64,000 nucleotides of DNA. It comes from Scopulibacillus daqui. Lineage in GTDB: Bacteria > Bacillota > Bacilli > Bacillales > Sporolactobacillaceae. This document shows, one piece after another, positions 36,610 to 45,369 of the stretch. The position numbers and the translations under genes are program-made. The stretch is taken from contig NZ_JAFBER010000007.1 in NCBI RefSeq assembly GCF_016908855.1, positions 1 through 64,000 on the forward strand. Reading direction: 5' to 3'. How positions within the stretch are numbered: position 1 is the stretch's first letter; every line of letters begins with the position of its first letter. The notes below the pieces were generated by a model. The model was not told the origin of the DNA, ran no database searches, and saw nothing but the letters and a program-made list of their open reading frames with translations.

Positions 36610-36696
36610 ATGAATAAAGCTATCCTATTCATTTTAATAAGTTTACATAAAATTATTATCGTAACGAGAATTTTACCTAACACATTATTTCTTTAA
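36610..36696 (+). CDS. Possible 28-residue hydrophobic peptide
   Basis: A short frame MNKAILFILISLHKIIIV... follows AAAGGTG at good spacing in an otherwise empty 346-base gap. It would be one membrane helix with basic residues. No family is recognised and it could be chance. Confidence 0.25.
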   Translation: MNKAILFILISLHKIIIVTRILPNTLFL

Positions 36697-36766
36697 CTGC
36701 TGCCGGCTTGACTTTATCTTCAAGTGCTGCCTCGCCAACCCAGATGAAGAAATATCTATTGTTCTT

Positions 36767-37588
36767 CTAAACATCGCCTTCCAACTGAGAGATTCTATCG
36801 TCTATTTTCGGGATAATTTCGTCTAATTGGCCGATGCTTTCTATAACATAGTTTGCGCCGGCTTCTTTAAACTTTTTTTCAACGGCTTCCATTTTATCTG
36901 CTAAAATATCAGGATCGCACTGATTAATCTCTTGCTCGGTCATTCCTAGTTCGTTGCCGCCCTTTATGACACCGACAGTCCAGGTGCCTGCATTTTTGCC
37001 TTCTTTAATGTCGCTGATTGAATCGCCGACTTTAATCGTATGCTTCAATGGATATACCCCCAAGGTCATGGCATTTTGAAAGATCATCCATGGATACGGC
37101 CGGCCTGCGGGCATTTCATCGGACGTAACGATCAAATCAGGAGAGCAGCCGTGTTTTTTGGCGACAGGAGCAACGACCTCCATCATTTTGCGGGTAAAAC
37201 CTGTCGTTGAACCAATTTTGAGTCCCATTTTCCTTAGACGTTCAACCAATTCGACAGAGCCGGGAATTGGCTTGCTGTATTTTGGCAATATTGAAATAAG
37301 CAAAGGCTCAAAATCGGCGTAAAGCTCATCGACATCTTTGTCATGAGGCATTCTGCCATACTTTTGTTTCCAAAGATTTGCGATTCGGTCTATTTTGCAC
37401 ATTTCTTTAATATGGTCCCATTTTTGAAGTCCCATTGGTTCGCGTGCTTCTTCAGGTGTCACCTCAATGCCTTTTCTTCTAAAAACTTCAATAAAAACAT
37501 CAACGGGAGAAAAACAGCCATAATCGACTATCGTCCCTGCCCAATCCATGAAGACGGCTTTTACATATTTGGGCGCTTGAGCATTCAT
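36767..37588 (-). CDS. phnX: Phosphonoacetaldehyde hydrolase
   Basis: This 273-residue HAD-superfamily enzyme cleaves phosphonoacetaldehyde to acetaldehyde and phosphate in 2-aminoethylphosphonate use. The nucleophile is in VFMDWAGTIVDYG (Asp near residue 15), the Schiff-base lysine in GLQKWDHI (near residue 53), and the HAD motif III region in VGDSISDIKEGKNAG. GAGGAGG precedes the ATG. The usual partner transaminase phnW and any phosphonate transporter are absent from the window, so it is an orphan copy here. Confidence 0.92.
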   Translation of the reverse strand: MNAQAPKYVKAVFMDWAGTIVDYGCFSPVDVFIEVFRRKGIEVTPEEAREPMGLQKWDHIKEMCKIDRIANLWKQKYGRMPHDKDVDELYADFEPLLISILPKYSKPIPGSVELVERLRKMGLKIGSTTGFTRKMMEVVAPVAKKHGCSPDLIVTSDEMPAGRPYPWMIFQNAMTLGVYPLKHTIKVGDSISDIKEGKNAGTWTVGVIKGGNELGMTEQEINQCDPDILADKMEAVEKKFKEAGANYVIESIGQLDEIIPKIDDRISQLEGDV

Positions 37589-38084
37589 CGAAGCAGACCT
37601 CCTCTTTACACAGGTTTTAAAAAGTATTCAATCAGCGGGCGGCATAAAGTTTCATTATTAATTTGGCCGATTGCTGGAATCATTCAGCCGCCTTTGGCGA
37701 TATCGCAGCCTTGCATTTATAACTGTCAGTCTCGCATCAATCTTTATGAAGTCTGCGCGCGGATCATTTGATCGTTTCACGAGTCTTATGTCCTCTTTTC
37801 ATTAAAATCTCCTGCATTTTTTTCAAAATCAAAAGGGCAAACAGTTCATTAATGGCTGCCCTGCAAACTTTTCCTGCTCTATGAGACTTAAAAGCCTTTA
37901 TGGAACGGCTCCCCAATTATGATAATTCAGACTATTCGCGGTGTCAATCACTCTGCTTCCTCACCTTTAACCCTCTCTCTCATCGGTCATTTTAAACAAA
38001 AAAATATTTCATGAATAATTTTAAAAAACACCGTATAGGACAAGTTAGATTTTGTTCAACATAATGCTAAGGAGGCGGTGTTAG
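37589..38084. other. Intergenic stretch between phnX and the holin-like peptide
   Basis: About 500 bases without a convincing gene. It should hold the phnX promoter (minus) and the toxin promoter (plus). A stem agggca.../...tgccct near 37837-37862 resembles a weak terminator on the minus strand. A short remnant frame reading KRGHKTRETIK near 37800 could be the end of a lost gene. Confidence 0.3.
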
Positions 38085-38171
38085 ATGAGTATCTATGAGT
38101 CGTTGATGTTAATGATTAACTTTGGCATGCTGGTAATCGCTGTCCTTAAGAGCAATAACCCTAATAAATAG
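38085..38171 (+). CDS. Putative holin-like toxin peptide
   Basis: This 28-residue peptide, MSIYESLMLMINFGMLVIAV followed by a short polar tail KSNNPNK, has the YESLMLMI start typical of the small Hol_Tox family of Bacillales. AAGGAGG lies 9 bases upstream, and an intrinsic terminator follows after about 100 bases, so a short mRNA is made. Such peptides are usually toxic membrane peptides of type I toxin-antitoxin pairs. I could not identify the antisense partner with confidence. Confidence 0.7.
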   Translation: MSIYESLMLMINFGMLVIAVLKSNNPNK

Positions 38172-38269
38172 AGACTTTAACCCGCTTTTGTATTTAGAAA
38201 CCATGCACTTACTAAAATTAATGACTCTATATATCAATTAATGCACTATAAACTTCCCCTAAACTGAAA

Positions 38270-38305
38270 GATGCTGTCCGGCAATGAACAGCATCCTTTT
38301 TTTTT
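38270..38305 (+). terminator. Terminator of the holin-like peptide mRNA
   Basis: An 8-bp stem gatgctgt/acagcatc, then nine T. Confidence 0.85.
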
Positions 38306-38395
38306 ATCATTTACGCTGCCGTTTCAGCACAATAGAAAAAGACGGCCTCTGATTAAAGCATCTGGGTCTTGCGGCTTCCTATCGGCAAATGTTCT

Positions 38396-39181
38396 TTATT
38401 CGATAACGTTTGTAAAAGGAGTTAACGGAAGGGTTGAAGATAAAACAAAAGCAAGCATCACAATCATTGACATTGTTAAAAGGAAAATAAGATCATAACT
38501 GCTTACCCCAGTCTTATAATAGTAGGTTCGATTCTTCGCAAGTGAGAAGCGTTTGGCTTCCATGGCAACAGCCGTTCTTTGAGCGCGTCTGATTGACTGC
38601 GCCAAAAGTGTGATGGCATAGCGTTTGATCTTATGATATTGTCCTTTTGGCCCCTTGTTTTTTTCTATGCCGCGTACTTTCATTGCGGCTCTTATAATAT
38701 GAAACTCTTCATACATCATCGGCAAAATCCGAAACGCCGCTAAAAATCCATAAGCAAATTTAGGCGGCAACTTCAGCTGCTGCATCAGTGAATAAAAAAA
38801 TAAGACAGGCTTTGTTGTTGAAACAAATATAAGGCTTAATATACTGAATAGAAATGTCCGCAGCCCGATATGACATCCTCTGGCCAGACTTTCTTTAGAA
38901 ATTACAAGAAAATGCCACTTGAATAAAATATGTGTGCCTTGGCCAAAAAAGATCATGGTTGTCGAGCTTAAAACCGCCAATATTAATGCTAATAGCAGCA
39001 TCCAAGAAGATAATTTAATATTAAAACCATTAAATACTAAGTATAAAATAAAAAATAAGCCTGTTATCCAAATCATTGTATTAAGATTATGAACCGTTAA
39101 TAAAGCAATAAATAAAACGGCGATAATTAGAAATTTAAATGATGGATTAACCTTAGAAAGCCATGTGTGATAGGTTAACAA
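38396..39181 (-). CDS. ykoC: ECF transporter T component (YkoC)
   Basis: This 261-residue membrane protein is the energy-coupling scaffold of an ECF importer. It has five or six membrane segments and the two coupling-helix motifs near the C-terminus: AAMKVRGIEKNKG (near residue 170) and the related VAMEAKRFSLAKNR (near residue 210). It is the third gene of ykoE-ykoD-ykoC, under a TPP riboswitch, so the cargo is the thiamine precursor hydroxymethylpyrimidine. Confidence 0.9.
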   Translation of the reverse strand: MLTYHTWLSKVNPSFKFLIIAVLFIALLTVHNLNTMIWITGLFFILYLVFNGFNIKLSSWMLLLALILAVLSSTTMIFFGQGTHILFKWHFLVISKESLARGCHIGLRTFLFSILSLIFVSTTKPVLFFYSLMQQLKLPPKFAYGFLAAFRILPMMYEEFHIIRAAMKVRGIEKNKGPKGQYHKIKRYAITLLAQSIRRAQRTAVAMEAKRFSLAKNRTYYYKTGVSSYDLIFLLTMSMIVMLAFVLSSTLPLTPFTNVIE

Positions 39182-39213
39182 TTTTTTTATTCATCCCCTT
39201 TTTTTCGCTTTCC

Positions 39214-40665
39214 TCAATAAACCATGCCGGCTTCGTTTTTATTTAACAGCAAATGCCCGCGTGCTGTCAGAAAATCTTTCTTTAGTTTGCCGTCTTCAAT
39301 CTCCAGAACTCGAGTGGCAAAGCGTTGGACGATTTCCATTTCGTGCGTCACCATGATAACAGCCGCACCGGTTTGTCTTAATTTTTCAAAATGCTCAAGC
39401 AGAGCGAAGGTATTCTTTGCATCTTGGCCAAATGTCGGCTCATCCAGTAAAACTATTTTTGGATTTTCAAGCAGCGAGCAGGCAACACTTAGCCGTCTTT
39501 TTTGTCCAACCGACAATTGAAACGGGTGTTGGCGGATATGCGGTGCAAGCGAGAATTGGTGAAGCGCTTGATTCACTTTTTCATTAATGATGGATTGCCC
39601 CACTTTCTTTATGACCAGTCCATACTGCAGTTCATCAATCACCTTGTCGGTCACAAATTGAAATTCTGGATTTTGAAAAACAAACGCCGGGTCTGTTTCA
39701 TCTGAAAGGTTCTTGCACTTGCCGGTGCAAGGCAATAACCCCATCATCCCTTCGAGAAGCGTACTCTTCCCGGCTCCGTTTCGCCCAATAATCGTAATCC
39801 ATTCGCCTGATGCGACTAAGAGTTTGTTAACATGGACTTTTGGCGTTTTCTTGCGGTATACAGTAAAATCTTCAATCTCAATCAACGGCTGTCCTTCAAA
39901 AATATCGGCCGCTTCTGGTTTATTGCCAAACTCATTTTGCCAGACACCCGGGTACCAAATCCCATATTCAATCAATTTATGTTGATAATTTTTAAAAATA
40001 TCATTAACCGTGCCGTCAGCTATCATGTCTCCGTCGTCATTAAATAAAACCACCCGGTCAACAAAATTAACAACATGATCAATTTTATGCTCAACAATAA
40101 TCACTGTTTTATCAGCGGCCGCATCTTTAAGCATTTCCCATAAACCTTCTGTTCCTTCTGGGTCAAGCATGGCTGTCGGCTCATCCAGAAACAGCGCATC
40201 GGGATCCAAAGCTAATGCGGAAGCCGTCGCCAGCCGCTGCTTCATCCCTCCCGACAATTGGTTAATAGGCGTATGAATGTCGTCAAGGTGAAGCCCTGCT
40301 TCTTTTAACTTTTGATGAATAATGTCAGGCATTTTTTCACGCGGAACTTGAAGATTTTCAAGAACAAAAGCAATTTCTTCGTCAACGCAAGTCATACAGA
40401 ATTGTGAATCAGGATCTTGAAAGACATAGCCCCATTTTTCTGGAATCTTAATTTCATCGGCTTTCACAGGATATTCAATATGCTCCGGGACAAGACCGCA
40501 TAACACCTGCATTAATGTTGATTTTCCGCATCCTGATGGACCGAGCATTAATATTTTCTCGCCCTTTTGATAATGAAAGGTAAGATCCTTAAATTGCATC
40601 TCTTTTTGCTTTGGAAAAGCTAAGCGCAAACGAGTGACTCCGTATTGGCTATTGGTTAAGGACAT
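39214..40665 (-). CDS. ykoD: ECF transporter ATPase, two fused ABC domains (YkoD)
   Basis: This protein of about 483 residues has two nucleotide-binding domains. The first has GPSGCGKST, LSGGMKQR and LFLDEPTAMLDPEG; the second (from about residue 270) has GRNGAGKST, LSVGQKRR and VLLDEPTFGQDAKN. Fusion of the two ATPases is the YkoD pattern. It overlaps the end of ykoE; three ATGs (40674, 40668, 40665) compete, and AAAGG is best spaced for 40665 or 40668. It powers the importer at the membrane. Confidence 0.92.
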   Translation of the reverse strand: MSLTNSQYGVTRLRLAFPKQKEMQFKDLTFHYQKGEKILMLGPSGCGKSTLMQVLCGLVPEHIEYPVKADEIKIPEKWGYVFQDPDSQFCMTCVDEEIAFVLENLQVPREKMPDIIHQKLKEAGLHLDDIHTPINQLSGGMKQRLATASALALDPDALFLDEPTAMLDPEGTEGLWEMLKDAAADKTVIIVEHKIDHVVNFVDRVVLFNDDGDMIADGTVNDIFKNYQHKLIEYGIWYPGVWQNEFGNKPEAADIFEGQPLIEIEDFTVYRKKTPKVHVNKLLVASGEWITIIGRNGAGKSTLLEGMMGLLPCTGKCKNLSDETDPAFVFQNPEFQFVTDKVIDELQYGLVIKKVGQSIINEKVNQALHQFSLAPHIRQHPFQLSVGQKRRLSVACSLLENPKIVLLDEPTFGQDAKNTFALLEHFEKLRQTGAAVIMVTHEMEIVQRFATRVLEIEDGKLKKDFLTARGHLLLNKNEAGMVY

Positions 40666-41236
40666 CATAATCATCCTTTGATACAGGTCTTACGATATTC
40701 GCAACTCCGGCCGACTCCAGCGCTTTAACAAGGACATAACTAAATGCCCCCGCAATCAGCCCTGCGCCAATAAAACGGAAAATGATATTTAAAATAAGAT
40801 TCCATCCGGCAAGTTCAAACAGATAGCCGTAACCTAAATCCAATATAAAAGATGCAAGCGCCGACGCCATTCCAGACAAAACAGCAACAGAGAAGTTAAA
40901 TGACTTGTAGCGAAAAACTAAGAAAACAAGTTCAGCAAACAGCCCCTGCAGAAATCCATAATAAAAATCAATCACGCCGCCTTGACCGGCAAATAATACT
41001 TCTCCTAAAGCTGCCGCCGTTTCAGCAAGGAGCGCTGTACCCGGTTTTCTGATCAACAAAAGAGCGAACGGTCCTGCCATAAACCACATTCCGTAGATAA
41101 GCTGATCAATTTGAAAGCCCAATGGTTTTAATAAGTAGGATACCGGACCCCACAGCTTATAAATTAAACCAAATACTAATGCGATAACGATCGTTACCAA
41201 AATGTCTGTGAGCTTTAACTTTCGATGATTTTTCAC
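40649..41236 (-). CDS. ykoE: ECF transporter S component for thiamine precursor (YkoE)
   Basis: This 195-residue substrate-binding membrane protein has six hydrophobic segments (start KLTDILVTIVIALVFGLIYKLWG). It matches the YkoE family that takes up hydroxymethylpyrimidine with YkoC and YkoD. The start is a GTG at 41236 with GAGGAGG 7 bases upstream; the open frame continues upstream into the leader but has no ribosome site. The soluble partner gene ykoF of B. subtilis is missing here. Confidence 0.9.
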   Translation of the reverse strand: MKNHRKLKLTDILVTIVIALVFGLIYKLWGPVSYLLKPLGFQIDQLIYGMWFMAGPFALLLIRKPGTALLAETAAALGEVLFAGQGGVIDFYYGFLQGLFAELVFLVFRYKSFNFSVAVLSGMASALASFILDLGYGYLFELAGWNLILNIIFRFIGAGLIAGAFSYVLVKALESAGVANIVRPVSKDDYDVLNQ

Positions 41237-41434
41237 GAATTTTCCTCCTCGCGATTTGTTCCGTCCAATTAAGGAAACTAAGAGGCAGACTTTTCGTGAA
41301 AATAGCAATACTGTCTTGGTTTGAAGAGCTTCCATCGAAAATTTGCCAAAAGGCAATGATTGAGAAAGCCGGCTTGGAAAACGATATAAGGCCGCTTTGT
41401 CATTATGCTTTCCTTCGCATATGCTGCACCTCAT

Positions 41435-41471
41435 AAAAAAATGCCGCTTTCAATTAATGAGAAAGCGGCAT
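41435..41471 (-). terminator. Riboswitch-controlled terminator
   Basis: A perfect 10-bp stem atgccgcttt/aaagcggcat is followed on the minus strand by seven T. It lies 40 bases downstream of the TPP aptamer and about 200 bases before ykoE, so it is the expression platform. Confidence 0.85.
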
Positions 41472-41511
41472 GAAAAAGACGACTGTCAACATATAAAAAC
41501 AGTGTATTTTC

Positions 41512-41594
41512 ACCACTTTCCTTCGCTGGTATTATCCAGATCAGGTCCGAGGGTTTAGGCATTAGCCATTCTCAGCGAAAAGCACCCCTAGTGG
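41512..41594 (-). promoter_or_regulatory. TPP (THI-box) riboswitch
   Basis: On the minus strand the aptamer reads GGGGTGC ... CTGAGAATGGC ... ACCTGATCTGGATAATACC then AGCGAAGG, the diagnostic conserved blocks of the thiamine pyrophosphate riboswitch. With TPP bound, the terminator downstream should form and shut off ykoEDC. Confidence 0.96.
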
Positions 41595-41760
41595 AACAAA
41601 TCAATATTTGCTTTTTATTTATTATCACTTTACTATACTCATTATCTTTTTTCAATATCGTGATTTTTTATTTTTAAAGTCGGCCAGCCGACAGTTTTTG
41701 CATCGTATTTTTACTTTTTTTGACATAACATAGCCGAATTCAAGTTTTTTCTATGAAAAC

Positions 41761-41790
41761 CTTTTCAATATTGTTATAATATTGTTGAAA
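41761..41790 (+). promoter_or_regulatory. putP promoter region with symmetric element
   Basis: TTTCAA and TTGAAA are spaced 16 bases apart around a central TTATAA, with a TATAAT (41775-41780) inside. This could be the promoter together with an operator for putP. Confidence 0.4.
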
Positions 41791-41857
41791 TAGGACATTT
41801 ACAATAAGAAGCAATAGTATTAACAATTTAAATTACAGCTGAGAGAGGAGAAACAGT

Positions 41858-43327
41858 ATGAATATAGGCGTCCTTATTTCATTATCTATTTATATTATCG
41901 TCTTGTTGTTAATTGGCTATTGGTCCTATAAGCGGACATCAACATTATCCGATTATATGCTTGGCGGCCGCGGCCTCGGACCTTGGGTCACTGCGTTATC
42001 CGCAGGTGCATCAGATATGAGCGGCTGGATGGTTATGGGACTGCCGGGAGCCATGTATGCAACAGGTCTGTCAAGTGCTTGGCTGGCGATCGGCTTAACA
42101 TTGGGTGCTTATGTGAACTATTTGGTCTTAGCCCCGCGTTTGCGTATTTATACTGAAATCGCCAATGATTCGATCACGATTCCTGATTTCCTTGAAAACC
42201 GTTTCAATGACAAACAAAACATTCTCCGTCTTGTTTCAGGTCTTGTTATCCTTGTTTTCTTTGCCCTATATACAGCTTCAGGCATGGTATCAGGCGGAAC
42301 CCTTTTTAAAAGCGCCTTCCACCTAGATTATCGGCTTGGATTATTTTTGACTGCAGGCGTCGTGATTATTTATACGCTATTCGGCGGTTTCTTGGCCGTG
42401 AGCATGACTGACTTTGTTCAAGGTGTCATCATGTTTGTCGCCTTAATCATGGTGCCGATTGTCGCTTTTACCCATATAGGCAGCACACAAGTTATGTTCC
42501 ATGATATTAAGAGCGTCAACCCTTCTTTGCTAAGTATATTTAAAGGGACTTCCGTTCTCGGCATTATTTCCTTCTTCGCTTGGGGACTTGGCTACTTTGG
42601 CCAGCCGCACATTATTGTTCGGTTTATGGCGATTACATCCTCCAAAGAACTCCGTGTGGCCAGACGCGTCGGTATCGGATGGATGGCACTGTCCTTAATT
42701 GGCGCGATGTTAACGGGCCTTATCGGTATTTCATATTTCTTGCGGCATGGAGGCTCATTGCATAACCCGGAAACGGTGCTTATTCAATTTGCAAACATTT
42801 TATTTAACCCGTATATTACAGGATTTATATTGGCAGCTATGCTCGCGGCCATCATGAGTACCATTTCTTCGCAGCTTTTAGTTACATCGAGCGCCGTGAC
42901 AAATGACTTTTACAAAACATTTATCCGCCGTGAAGCCACAGACAAAGAGCTTGTTTTGGTTGGTCGATTGGCAGTATTGGCCGTATCGATTATCGCTCTC
43001 CTATTATCGATCAGCCCTAACCAGACGATTCTCAGCCTTGTTGGCCATGCTTGGGCTGGTTTTGGTTCCGCTTTTGGTCCGGCGATTTTAGTCAGTTTGT
43101 ATTGGAAACGGATGACGAAATGGGGGGCGCTTGCCGGTCTTATAGTCGGCGGCCTAACAGTTATTATTTGGCTTATTATTCCTGGACTGTCAGACTTTTT
43201 ATATGAAATGATTCCAGGGTTCTTCCTGAGCTTGGCAGCCGTTATTGTCGTCAGTCTGTTGACGAAAGAACCTGATGAGGCCGTTAATCTGGAATTTGAA
43301 GAAATGAAATCAAGAATCGTAAAGTAA
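41858..43327 (+). CDS. putP: Sodium/proline symporter
   Basis: This 489-residue sodium:solute symporter (SSS) of the PutP branch has 13 predicted helices. It shows the helix 2-3 sequence LGGRGLGPWVTALSAGASDMSGWMVMGLPG, with the Na site, and IMSTISSQLLVTSSAVTNDFY (helix 8-9 region). It imports L-proline with Na+ as nutrient or osmoprotectant. GAGAGGAG precedes the ATG. A single gene with its own promoter and terminator. It does not neighbour any proline catabolic gene here. Confidence 0.92.
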   Translation: MNIGVLISLSIYIIVLLLIGYWSYKRTSTLSDYMLGGRGLGPWVTALSAGASDMSGWMVMGLPGAMYATGLSSAWLAIGLTLGAYVNYLVLAPRLRIYTEIANDSITIPDFLENRFNDKQNILRLVSGLVILVFFALYTASGMVSGGTLFKSAFHLDYRLGLFLTAGVVIIYTLFGGFLAVSMTDFVQGVIMFVALIMVPIVAFTHIGSTQVMFHDIKSVNPSLLSIFKGTSVLGIISFFAWGLGYFGQPHIIVRFMAITSSKELRVARRVGIGWMALSLIGAMLTGLIGISYFLRHGGSLHNPETVLIQFANILFNPYITGFILAAMLAAIMSTISSQLLVTSSAVTNDFYKTFIRREATDKELVLVGRLAVLAVSIIALLLSISPNQTILSLVGHAWAGFGSAFGPAILVSLYWKRMTKWGALAGLIVGGLTVIIWLIIPGLSDFLYEMIPGFFLSLAAVIVVSLLTKEPDEAVNLEFEEMKSRIVK

Positions 43328-43364
43328 TAAAGCAGCTTGACACGCCGCCTCATTATATATTCAA

Positions 43365-43401
43365 AAAAAGCGCCCTGGTAAACGTGTTTTACCGGCGCTT
43401 T
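43365..43401 (+). terminator. Terminator after putP
   Basis: A long stem aaaagcgcc..ggtaaaac with gttttacc..ggcgctttt. Confidence 0.8.
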
Positions 43402-43452
43402 TCTAATAATAATCATCACTCTTTGGAAAGATAAAACAAGGAGGTGTTACAT

Positions 43453-43722
43453 ATGTCTCATCCTTATCTCTGTCCAAATTGCAAAACAAATAAGACACGA
43501 TTTAATATCATTGAGCAAAAACCCAGAGCTGTTAAAATGGATCCGTCCACCGGCGAAATAACGGATGAATTCAGTATGGACCATTTAGATCCTATTCATT
43601 TGCCTTATAATGGCCCTGCACGAAAAATCCAGTGCGGCGTTTGCGGGTTAATAGAAGATGAACATTCATTTATTAAACGTGCGGAATACGCTCAAAAAAA
43701 AGATAATCATCTCATTCATTAA
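43453..43722 (+). CDS. Small zinc-ribbon protein, unknown function
   Basis: This 89-residue soluble protein has two CxxC knuckles, LCPNCKTNK near the N-terminus and CGVCGL near residue 65, about 57 residues apart, which should bind one zinc. The middle is acidic (TGEITDEFSMDHLDPI). AAGGAGG lies 8 bases before the ATG, and a terminator follows, so it is a stand-alone gene. I do not recognise the family or function. Confidence 0.7.
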   Translation: MSHPYLCPNCKTNKTRFNIIEQKPRAVKMDPSTGEITDEFSMDHLDPIHLPYNGPARKIQCGVCGLIEDEHSFIKRAEYAQKKDNHLIH

Positions 43723-43726
43723 TTTC

Positions 43727-43751
43727 AAACCAGCTGACGGCTGGTTTTTTT
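43727..43751 (+). terminator. Terminator after zinc-ribbon gene
   Basis: An 8-bp stem aaaccagc/gctggttt with a long T-run. Confidence 0.85.
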
Positions 43752-43754
43752 TGA

Positions 43755-43781
43755 ACCATTATCCGCCCATTTCATAGACTA
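43755..43781 (+). promoter_or_regulatory. Sigma-K-type promoter of gerP unit 1
   Basis: AC (43755-43756), 16 bases, then CATAGACTA (43773-43781), matching the mother-cell sigma-K pattern AC-N16/17-CATANNNTA. This fits late expression in the mother cell, as known for gerP. Confidence 0.65.
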
Positions 43782-43813
43782 ATGGTAGCAAATCGCTTAA
43801 AGGATGTTATGAC

Positions 43814-44035
43814 ATGCCTGCACTTGTCGGGATTATTAAAGTCAACATTATGTCAAGCTCGGCCGTTTTAAATGTCGGCGATGTATATAACCTTTCGCCG
43901 TTTGCCTTTTCAAAAAGTTTTGCCGGAGCCGGCTCTTTTAACACCGGCGATAAGTTAATCATTCATAACGCGCCCAATTCTACTCAAGTTGAAGATCCTG
44001 ATCTTATTGATCAAGGCAACCAATTAAATATATAG
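43814..44035 (+). CDS. gerPA: Spore germination protein, GerPA/GerPF family (first copy)
   Basis: This 73-residue protein of the GerPA/GerPF type has the family core MPALVGIIKVN, AVLNVGDVYNLSP, and the conserved GSFNTGDKL and DPDLIDQ segments. GerP proteins assemble in the spore coat and let nutrient germinants pass to the inner-membrane receptors. AAAGGATG precedes the ATG, a leader shared with the second copy at 45370. First place in the cluster suggests GerPA, but the two paralogs cannot be told apart firmly by eye. Confidence 0.8.
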   Translation: MPALVGIIKVNIMSSSAVLNVGDVYNLSPFAFSKSFAGAGSFNTGDKLIIHNAPNSTQVEDPDLIDQGNQLNI

Positions 44036-44111
44036 TTCTTATCTAAAATTTCATTCCTTAGGTCATCGTCCACCCTATGCCATGCATATCTTTATAGTAG
44101 AGAGGTGAGCG

Positions 44112-44729
44112 ATGGTGAATGTCCAACAACCTTATCAGTGGCAGCGGATCATACAACATTTGCACGGCACCGTGAATACGCAGGAAAAACGCATTCGCGA
44201 ACTAGAGAGAATGATTAAAACTTTAAGAACAGACTTAGATGGTTTGCAAAAACAACAGCCATTAACTGTCAATTACTCCTTCGACCAATTAAAAATTGAT
44301 ACGCTTGAAGGCACTTTAAATATTGGATTAAACCCTAATAAAGATATGGAAGATCTTGATGATTTTACAATTAACGATCAAACCATTCATGCTCCTGAAC
44401 AGCCTGTTGACCCTGCTTCTGCTGTCATGAATGAGGTTAACAGCTTCCTAAATCAATATTTCAGCAAGCAAGCGTACGAAGATTTGCGCACGATCGAACA
44501 AGAGAAAGGTTATCCTTTAGATGACACATACCGGCAATTTATCATTAATGATGTTCAAAAACAGCTTCATAACCGTGCCCAATATTATCTATCGAAATAT
44601 CAAGAGCATTATCTTGATAACCAAGAAGAATTAGTTGATGTGATTAACGAAAAGCTTCATGATGACATCCGAAGGGCGTTCAGTATGTTTATTGATTATC
44701 TTCCTAAAAAAAGGCGTGATTCTCAATGA
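44112..44729 (+). CDS. gerPC: Spore germination protein GerPC
   Basis: This 205-residue protein has a coiled-coil N-terminus (IQHLHGTVNTQEKRIRELERMIKTLR, about residues 13-40), then a short strand LKIDTLEGTLNIGLNP typical of GerPC, and a helical C-terminal half. In known gerP clusters GerPC is the largest member and a coat assembly factor. GAGAGGTGA precedes the ATG. Its last four bases overlap gerPD. Confidence 0.85.
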   Translation: MVNVQQPYQWQRIIQHLHGTVNTQEKRIRELERMIKTLRTDLDGLQKQQPLTVNYSFDQLKIDTLEGTLNIGLNPNKDMEDLDDFTINDQTIHAPEQPVDPASAVMNEVNSFLNQYFSKQAYEDLRTIEQEKGYPLDDTYRQFIINDVQKQLHNRAQYYLSKYQEHYLDNQEELVDVINEKLHDDIRRAFSMFIDYLPKKRRDSQ

Positions 44730-44917
44730 ATTTTAATGTTGTTAACAAGCAATTATGCGTCAATAACATTAGAATTATCGGTGTGGCGACGGCTTCAGTC
44801 GTTCTGGTCGGCGATGCAAAAACCATTGGAACATCATCTATATATGACACCCCGGCAGAATCATTAATCGTTGGCGAAGCGGTTGTTCCATATGCACCAG
44901 CGGGGGTTGTACGATAA
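44726..44917 (+). CDS. gerPD: Spore germination protein GerPD
   Basis: This 63-residue protein contains the repeating beta-hairpin of the family (LCVNNIRIIGVATASVVLVGDAK split around residues 10-32). It overlaps gerPC by ATGA and gerPE by one base (TAATG), so the three are translationally coupled. Confidence 0.82.
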   Translation: MNFNVVNKQLCVNNIRIIGVATASVVLVGDAKTIGTSSIYDTPAESLIVGEAVVPYAPAGVVR

Positions 44918-45303
44918 TGCCGGCCCGGACTTCTGCCGTTAATACATTAAAAGCCAACTCTATTTCTATGGGTTCAATACTTGAAATTGGCGATTCTAAG
45001 CGGGTTACGCCGGTAGGAAAAGTTTTTGCTCTGCAAAGAGAATACCCCATTTTTCCAAAAGATGATCCTATCCTTAACCAAGAACCGGACATTTTTAAAG
45101 TGCCGTTGCTTGAAGCTCATATTTACGAACCTATTCATACGAATATCGTTAATGAAGATCCGCTAATAAAAGTCAATCATATGAAAATAACAGGTGTGTC
45201 TACTGCTTCTGTTATAGAAATTGGTTCTACAGATTATGTTTACAGTGAAGCACGCGTTAAAAATATTCGGCAATTTTTTAACCCGCCTGACCAAAGGTCT
45301 TAG
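44917..45303 (+). CDS. gerPE: Spore germination protein GerPE
   Basis: This 128-residue protein has two copies of the small GerP motif (ISMGSILEIGDSKRVTP near residue 15 and MKITGVSTASVIEIGST near residue 90), the double pattern seen in GerPE. It is the last gene of the coupled gerPC-gerPD-gerPE string. Confidence 0.82.
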   Translation: MPARTSAVNTLKANSISMGSILEIGDSKRVTPVGKVFALQREYPIFPKDDPILNQEPDIFKVPLLEAHIYEPIHTNIVNEDPLIKVNHMKITGVSTASVIEIGSTDYVYSEARVKNIRQFFNPPDQRS

Positions 45304-45310
45304 CAACCTA

Positions 45311-45338
45311 ACATTTGCCCAGTCACCGGCATAGAATA
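45311..45338 (+). promoter_or_regulatory. Sigma-K-type promoter of gerP unit 2
   Basis: AC (45311-45312), 17 bases, CATAGAATA (45330-45338). It gives the last two gerP genes their own transcript. Confidence 0.65.
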
Positions 45339-45369
45339 ATTTATCACTAGGTGTAAAGGATGTTTCGAT

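Noticed and set aside
37343-37771. 142-codon plus-strand frame antisense to phnX
   Set aside because: Mostly the complement of phnX, cysteine- and phenylalanine-rich as expected of a shadow frame; no ribosome site.
41237-41434. Extension of ykoE upstream to an ATG at 41434
   Set aside because: The frame is open by chance across the leader after the riboswitch terminator; the GTG at 41236 has the strong GAGGAGG site and gives the normal YkoE length.
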